Below, piece after piece: positions 25,801 through 34,800 of a stretch of 64,000 nt of DNA (position 1 is the first letter of the stretch; every line of letters starts with the position of its first letter). The stretch covers positions 2,995,001 to 3,059,000 of the forward strand of contig JAZGTN010000028.1 of the NCBI GenBank assembly GCA_037783415.1. The letters are read 5' to 3'. The position numbers were made by a program, and so were the translations under genes. The stretch is from Leptasterias polaris (taxonomy: Eukaryota; Echinodermata; Asteroidea; Forcipulatida; Asteriidae). Below the pieces are notes generated by a model. The model was given only the letters and a program-made list of their open reading frames with translations. It did no database searches and was not told the DNA's origin.

Positions 25801-28800
25801 ATGTGTATTAATAACAATTACCTTCCACCAGTCAGCCTTGATAAATCTTTCAGGAATTTAATGGTTGTAGAATCAGTATTATTGAAAGCAACAACATTAA
25901 TTGGGATAGGAGCATCTCTGACTTTCTGTAGCATCAATTCCATATTACAGCTAGCTGAAGTTCCTTCAGAAAACAGGTACACTGCCTCTATCTGCAGAGA
26001 ACGACACACGGTAAACACTCAATAACTTCTTTATTTCTAATAATAACAGTGGAGATCAGGTACTGGCGGTACCAAGCAGTACCTTTGCAGTATAGGTGCT
26101 GCTATTTCTGATCTTTGTGTGTGCAGAACCAAATAGACTATAAACCACACCATCAAGGAATGCAAAATCTTCAGACCCCAAACGATGCTGCTGGCCTGAC
26201 CACCATTGATGAGGATAATATTAACTGGCTCTACTCGGACCTTACAGTCTAGAATGATCTATGGTGACCAGTGGAACAAACCAATAATAGTGGCTACCTA
26301 TAGCTGTCAAAACTGTCACGCTCATGCGCTTGACTCAAATTGTTAACAATGGGCTACAAACATGTATACAGCAGGGCTTGAATTTGGTGTTAAAATCCAC
26401 AGGATTGTGAATGGAATTATAAACTCTGACCCAGTCACTGCATGCGCACACTGGCCGCCAACATCACAGTATAGTAATGATGGCAGTATATTAATAAATA
26501 TAATTTTGGAGGCAAATCATCCTTACTCGCAGCTGAGAAACTGAATTGCGAAGGACGCGGCTACAACATGTTCAAGCCACAGGCATGCAAGGCAGGCACC
26601 TTTGGCAGCCACATCAAGCCATATAATGACCACGAAGCAAGTCCAGAGATCAAAAGTGTTTGATTTTGCCGGAAGGGAGGAAACCCTGAGGGCCCGGAGA
26701 ATAAAACTTGCGGCACAGAGAAAACCAACGCACATCTCTACTCACATATTGCCTTAGCCGGGAACTGAACCAGGGCCGCAGTGAGTGAGAGGTGAGTGCT
26801 TTGCACAGTAGCCACATGCCACCCAGTCCACCTGTCAATGCAGTAACTGGGTTAGAGTTCATAATTCCTTGTACAACCACAGGCCTGCTATGATCATGAC
26901 GACAGTCCCCCCCTTTAAGCCCTATTCATACTCTAAATGAAAGCGAATGCAATGTAGGTTTTTGTGATGCAAACAATCACTGCCCACTGTTTTCCAAATA
27001 TGGTACAAGGAAACTTGCTTTGCTTTCACATTTTGTGTGAAGTATGAGTTTGGCTTTATAGAGTGTCTTTTGGGAAACATTTATAAAAGCTCATATGCTT
27101 ACGTTTTTATCTTCAAATGCTTTTCTGACACCTTCACATGCGCTGGTCTTTGTCGTAGCTGCCACACTGTCCAGGTTACGTAACCAGTCCATCGCATTCT
27201 GCAGACTGTCTCTAGACACTGGTACTGCGTGAGGTTGGAACATCACCATGTCTTGTGCAGCCCTGGAAACAACACACAATACAAAAAATTGCATCATTCT
27301 GGTTTTGTCTCCACACATTTTTGTATCTTTGTTTGTTTTTGAGGGAATAAAAGTTTACTCAAGTGTAATAAGATTATTACAACAGGTGTTTATCATCTGC
27401 TTTTTCAAGCCAAGTGGGCTTCTCAAAGCACAAAACAGTATTAATTCCCACTACTAAAAAAAATAAGTAATAATGACATAGCATTTGTAGGGCGCACATT
27501 ATCTGTTAAACATTCAAAGGCGCCGGTCTAGGTAAATCAAAGAAATTCTCAGAGATGTTCATAGGCCAATCTGAAAAGATGTGTTTTAAGAGACTGTTGG
27601 AAGTAGGATGTCGTGTGTGTCTCTAAGATATTTAGGCAGAGAGTTCCACAAGCGGGGAGCAATGTTAGAAAAGGCCCTATGGCCATAAGTGGCAAGGCGA
27701 GTCCGGGGAACAAACAGCATGCTGCCCGAAGACGTTGTGACCAGAGGTTTTTAAGAGCCGGTTAATTTTTTCAGACGATAGCGAGGAGCTCACAACTTGG
27801 TGAGTTTAGACAACAAATAAAACACATGCATCAAAAGGAGGAAGTCTGGCTACGTGATACACTACAATGTACATAAACCATTTAAACACAGACTCGATGC
27901 ATAACGTAGAGCTATACGTTCTACTATAGTCTGGCTCCTAGGTTTTTCTGATGCTTTACTCATAGGATGAGGCAGCAAGCAGACGCTGTGAGAATTTTTT
28001 TTTTTCTGCTAGCATGGAAAGGGGAAATATCGCTGCATCAAACAGTCAACTTGAAATAAAAATGACACCAAGAAGTAATGATCAATCGTGATCGTCGTCG
28101 AGGTCAAGATTTAACAACACTTTGAATTTTGATAGTTTTCAGTCAGTTACGTAAGAAGAATTCCTTAGTATTTAAGCTTAATTAGAAGCAAAAAAGTACC
28201 GGTCGGCATTGTCGTAACATTGCTTGAGAGCCGGTCGGGATTTTTTAGAGCTGGTTAGTGCCGACCAGCCCCGACCAGCGTAGTCACAACACTGCTCAGA
28301 CCTGGTCTGACATGCCGGTGCTGAAGCATGCTCTGAATGCAGGGAGGCCGGGGCTGAACCATGAAGTGATTTGAATGTCAGGAGGTTGATCTTGTACTGA
28401 ATTCTGAAACTAACTATATCAACTCCTTAGGAGTATGCAGCACCAGCAGCCAAATGTGTGCAGGTTGCTAATCATTCACATCAACAATCCCTACCCTCCC
28501 AGGTACCCATTTACTCCTGGGTGATGGGAAGCAGTTATATCAAAAGTGTCTTGCTCAATGAGCACAAGCGTCACAACCGATACTCATTAACCACTCTCGA
28601 ATGACTCGGCCACCAGTGCCCAATTTCATAGAGCTGCTTTCACAGCAGAAAACATTGCTGAATAATTTGATACTAAGCAAAAATGAGCAGGATACCAGTC
28701 ACAGATGGTATATGTGAGACAGTATTTTGGCTGGTAACCTTATTCTGGTAAGCATAACTTTGATGTACTTAGCTACTTTTGTGCTACAGAATGTTCTATG

Positions 28801-31800
28801 AAATTGGGCCCAGGACTTGTGTTCTGTGTGCTAGAGCTCCTCGCCACAACTTGCTGAATATGATTTTTTTTCTGCGGATTATTTCACCAAATTGCTAAAA
28901 CTGATGAGGCTAACATTGCTAAACTACAATGACAAAAGAAGACTTAGTGACAGGAAGAATGATGTAAGGAAAGTTTGACCAGAAAAAGACCAAAGAAGCA
29001 ATAATGTCCAAAATTGTGTTTCAAGAAAACTGAGCTAGAAAGTTTGATAAGTTTCCTGTTGTAGATGAGTCATTCTAGGAAGGTTAAATTCTGCATGGAA
29101 ATGGGAACACCCCTTACCAAAATTTCCAATTCATTCCAATTGGATATCCAATTGGATTGAGTTGATATTGAGCTGGTGTGAGTTGGTTTATATTGGAATA
29201 CTGAATTTCCAATTGGAATAAAATCTTAGACCAGCTCAGTCTAATCGGAAATCCAACTGGGCTTAGTTGGCTTGTTTTAATTGAATTGGAATTAGTTGGA
29301 ATTTGTTTCTACCAATTGGAAATTTCACCTCCTAATATATTTCCAATTTGAAAGTTTATTTCCCGACAGTGTCTAGTTAGAACAAAATTCAAAACCAACT
29401 GAGTCCAATTGTGTCCAATTGGGTCTAATTTGTTTTGTTCCAAAATACACGATGGACAAATTCAAATTGGTCCAAATTGGAAAATTGAATTGGAAATTTT
29501 AGTAAGGGCATGACTTTTGAATATTTCTAGCAACGCTATGTAATAGTAATACCATATTTTTTGTCAGGAGCTATTTTATTGGTAACGACCCAAACGGGAA
29601 AAAAATTACTTTGTGTGCCCGGATGAAGGGCATACAGCTTTATGCCCTTCTTCTTGGGCACACAACGTTATCCATAATTTGTAGGTTGTGTTGTAACTGG
29701 TTATCAGTGTTTTCTAGCAAGTTCAAATTTCTCACCTGATGAAATTAAACTTGGCAATCTGTGACACTTGTTCATCTAATACCCTGATGATAGCATTACG
29801 ACAATGGTCAAATAGCATCGGAGATGATGTCTTGATGTCCAGTACTATGGTCACACAGTGGTCCTCAATGACACCAAATAGCCTCCGTGCTTCACTCGTC
29901 AACCATTCAATACGACGTTTGTACAGGTTGATGGCTGCTAGAAGACTGTTTTCCAATTGCTTAATTTTCTCCTTTCCAACCTTTACCTATTTGGATGCAA
30001 GAAAAGAAAACAAAATTGTTGGCCTTTCGAAAGAACTTCAGTAGTTAATTTTTTCAATATTCAACAGCTAGGAGCCTGGCTGGTAGAGCAGAATGCACTA
30101 CCTTCCCAAATAAATTGCCAAAGGAATGCAAAAATGGGAAACAAAACCATGTTTCAGGAAAATCTATCTGATATGTTTGCACATTTCGGAAATTTAATGT
30201 ACACAATTTATTGACTGATTTTTTTGGTCTGAATACTTTTCTCTTTTCCTTTTTGTAAAGATGATTGTTACAAAAAACCAGTCCTGCAGTTTGTTAAAAA
30301 AACTTGTATTATATTGTTTGCATACATGTATATACGTAAAATAAGACTATCTTGCGATAGATGAAAGTTTTCACTGACATTTAGAATAAGAGGTCATTTG
30401 ATCCCATTTGAATTCCTCTCTGAAAAAATCTCTACATAAGTAGACTTCAGTCAAGGGGGGGGGGGGGGGGGGGGAGGCGGTATTTTTAACACTATTGTGA
30501 CTGTTGTCCATCTATTGAATGGATGGTACCTAAATTATGAAGGAAAGTGCTCTTGATGGAGCATCCTGTGTATGTTACCATGACAACTCCCATTCCTTTA
30601 AATAGTAATCAGCTTTTTATAGCGTGTGATGAATAAGGCATGAAGCTGAATTCACTACGCTCAGTGGATTCAATTGTCATAAATTTATAGGATACTCGGT
30701 CCTGAAGCATCACTAGCACAAGGTGTATTTATATAGGCCTATAAATGTTTTGCTAGTGTCTTTACTTGATATAATTGGATTTGAGGCATTGCATGGTGAG
30801 GTATCAATGTATATTTGGTTTACGGTAACACCATGTGTATATCTACTTGCTAGGTAGATTTTGTTCTTTGAGAACTTGTCTTGCTTTTTATTCTACTGCC
30901 GCGGAGTAGAGTACTCGGAATTCAGGAGACTTCTCAGTTCTGAAAAGAACTGTCCTGCTTATTAACTACTACCTGGGCGGGAGGTAGGAAATCAGCCGGG
31001 ACTACTACTTTTGCTATGTGGATCGGGGGGACTTCTCGTTATTAACTACACTGCTGCGGAGTGAGTTCTTAATAGGTCTCAACGTTTCGACTAGCTTGCT
31101 CTAGTCATCGTCAGGAGACTGAAGAGTGTAATACATGTTTGTCCATTTATAGGGGTTCAGTTATTGCTTTTACTTCATATTAAAATAAACATATTTTGTA
31201 ACGGAAAGTTTTTGCAAACATAAGCAGTGACAAAGTGATGCACCACGGCCAAACTTTCAGCCACTCATTTGTAAGACCAATCGTTATTAGTCAACCTTGT
31301 TAACCAATCCAAAACAAACACTTAAAGAAGCCTTCAGCTCATTGGATGCCTTGGACCCTTCACTTTCACAGCTTCATTTGCCAACTTCACAGACTGTTGA
31401 ATTCTGAACGAACACAACATGCAAGAGTGAAAAGCCAATTGGGGCGAAACCAGTCTAAAACCAGAGTCACAAGAGCAAGCCCGTCGCAAACTTCAAGGGA
31501 TTTAAATGTGCCGAGTATAAAGCATTTGATCTTTTACTCGATAAAATGAAAGAAAAACACTTACATTGACATTGTAAACTTTTCCATTTCTGGTTGGATA
31601 TCTTGTGAATAGCCCTTCACCGTATCTGGAGCACACTGGTTTCTTTAGCGCTCTGTCATAATCTGAAACAAATAATTGTAAATGTTGTCATTATTATTAT
31701 CTGGTAATGAAACCATGGGACCCTCACTAACACGGTGACCTGTGGGCCTGAAGATACCTGGTGTAGAAAAGACGATGTAGACATTTTCAGTTTTAGATGT

Positions 31801-34800
31801 GGGAGGGAAACCCCAATTTGGGTAAACCCATGCAATCAGGTAGGGGCTGAAAACCCAGTCCACATGCAAGGCTCTAATTCGGGATTCAAACTAGGGTTCA
31901 CAGATCACAGAGGTGAAAGGCTAAGGGAAGAAACTACACAGCCAACCCGAACAAAAAATAAAATAATATTGTAACATGAACACCACAGATTTAAAAATAT
32001 AATCATGTTCAAGTTATGCTGAGTTTCAGGGGGAAGAAATGTCTTTTATACCCTTCGTCTATTAGCCTAAATCTTTGATATGGAAAAAAAACAACTGTTA
32101 TTTTAAAAAATGTCAAAATAATAAGGTCTTTTACAAATTTATAGCAAATAGGGGCCTAAAAATGTAGTCTGTTTTTAAACATCTCCTCTGACAGACATTC
32201 TTTATTCCAAGATGAATTTGAATTTCTATTCCTTTTCTTGTTTCCTGTAAAGCGCTGTGTTCTTTGTGCAGTGCATTAGTAATTACTCTGTATTATAATT
32301 ATTACCAATATTAGTGTCTGATGTGATACATTTGGGAAACAAATTTTCCTCATTATATATGCAGGGTATAGAAAAAAACAAATATCAATCCAACATTTTG
32401 ATTTATTTTTTGGTAATACTGTCATCACAGCGCTCAGCAGTCTCCATTTCTAATGCATCATTATGGATTCCCTGAGCTGTCCTAGCCACTGGCTTTAGAG
32501 TATCATTTTAAAATAATAATAATACAATACCAGATATTTATATAGCGCATAATGTAGGAGCACGTTGTCTTTGGATTGGGCACTTTGGGATATAAAAGCG
32601 TTTGTTATGAAATGAAATTGGTTGGAAAGATGTTTTTAAAGTAGAATATTTGATTCACACAAATATCCCCCGAAATTGTGTGGTTTTCCTTACTTCATGA
32701 ACTAACAAGGTCCGCAATTTTTTGTAACAAAATTTGTGTTTATAGTTTTCAGAGTGTAGGGTGGACGAGTTTCCATATCTATTTTGTGCTTATTCATTGT
32801 GAAAGTTTTTCAAATGACAAGGGTGTAAATTATATAAAACAGATAGTAGGGGCCTGGACTCAAGCTCTTGTTTCTGTTCAGCAGAGTGTGTGTTCAAGTC
32901 CCGGTCGTGACACTTGTGTCCTTAAGCAAGACACTTAACCATTTTGCTGCGTCCTTCGGATGGGACGTAAAGCCCTTGGTCACAAGTGTTGAGTAATACA
33001 CGTAAAAGAACCCAGTGCACTTATCGGAAAGAGAAGGGGTTCGCCCGGTATTCCTGGTTTGATTGGCTGCGTATTGTGCCACAGCACCTTGTAAACCATT
33101 ACATGGTGCTATGTAAAGGAATAGGTCTCATACTTCAAAAACGTAGCTCCACATACCTTGCAGGAAAATACTGAAAGTTGGTGCGCCTTGCGCATCACTG
33201 AGTGACAGGACTATATGATCGCTATATAAGAAGCCACTATTACTATTATTATTTTGTTTGTGTCGTAAAATCTTTCTTTTCCATGTCACAAGGTGAAATA
33301 TAGTCCAGATTTCACCTTGTGATTATATTCTCCGATAATGCACTCACATGCATTCAATGTATGTATAATATTGGTAAGATTATTCTAAAGTGTAAAGTTC
33401 ATTGTTCACTACTTGTTTACTCTGTCAACAACAATCGTCATTTAATCACTGATGAATGAGTAAAGTTAATAAATCACAACATATCGGCCTATCAACCGTC
33501 TGTAGAAGGAAGTTCCATAATTGAACACTGTATTGACACAAAGGGACATGAGTACAGACACAAAGCGGGCACCTGGTAACGGATGATTATTTATGTAACA
33601 ATTCACCACTAGATGAAGCCATTGGGTGGATGTATTGTATCTTATCACCACTGATTTACCGCTGTGGCAGAAGGGCATGGTTGCTGCGGTAACAGCTCGG
33701 GTGTTTCACAAACATTCGGCTAGAAATTATGCTAAGTTTCATACAGAAGGTGAAGCTTGTTTGAGATCTGAATCTTGGATTGTTTATCAAAATAAACAAA
33801 GCAAGCACCACCTGTTATTTTAAATTGTACAAAATCACAAACCAAATTTCTCTGCTCGCTGTTCGAAGGGATAAAATTGCAAACATTTGGTAGCAGTTCC
33901 TTACCAAAAACCAAGGAAAGTACAGAATTAAAATTCAGCTTTTGGTAACAATAGGTAGGACCTACATTTTTTTATACAATATATTGTAGTGTACATGTAG
34001 GTATTTTTGTTCAGCCGTTCTCAGCAGTGCAGACTGCACCTGTGTACAGCGTTACCAGGGCGCTTAATCAGTTTGGTTAATACGGGATCAGATTCCACAT
34101 GTTAATCTTCAGAATCCACAGAGGGGTCTCGTTGTAATGACAGCGCAAGATTGCTGGTTGCATACAATCGGACACTGGATTACCAGACGCCTAAAACCTA
34201 TAAGAGATCAAACCCCAATTTCATAGAGCTGCTTAAGTAGAAGATTAACTTAACAATTTTCTGCTAAGCAGAAAGGAGCAGAATACAAGTCACAAAGTGT
34301 ATGTGATGTGGTAGTTTGGCTGGTAACCTTATTCTGGTCGGTATAACTTTGTTGTGCTTAGCTACTTATTTTGCTTTCAGGAGCGGTGAAATTGGGCCCA
34401 GGTTATTTAATGGAGCAGTCTCCCTAACATTCTGAATTCAATTGTAATTTACTGTTTTCTCCAGCTGTAATGTTGGGATTTTCTTTGTATTCATGCAGAG
34501 TGGACTACCACACAGGGTGTGTGGGGTGGAGAGTCTTCTTTCAAAAGTTTGAATTAGAGTTTCTCTCAATGCAATGTGATACAGGCCTATTCACCCAGGG
34601 AATAGGCCCTAATAACCAGTCCTTTAAAATGCCTTGTTATTTGATCATATCTTTACAAATAAATGCAATAAAGTCACGACATCTGATGCCCGGAGAGAGC
34701 TTTTAATCTACATTGTCAGCCGTTGAATTATTATTTATGAACCTGTTTGTGCTTGTGGAACATGATTGTAGGCCTAATAAAACAAAACCAAAATGTGGTC

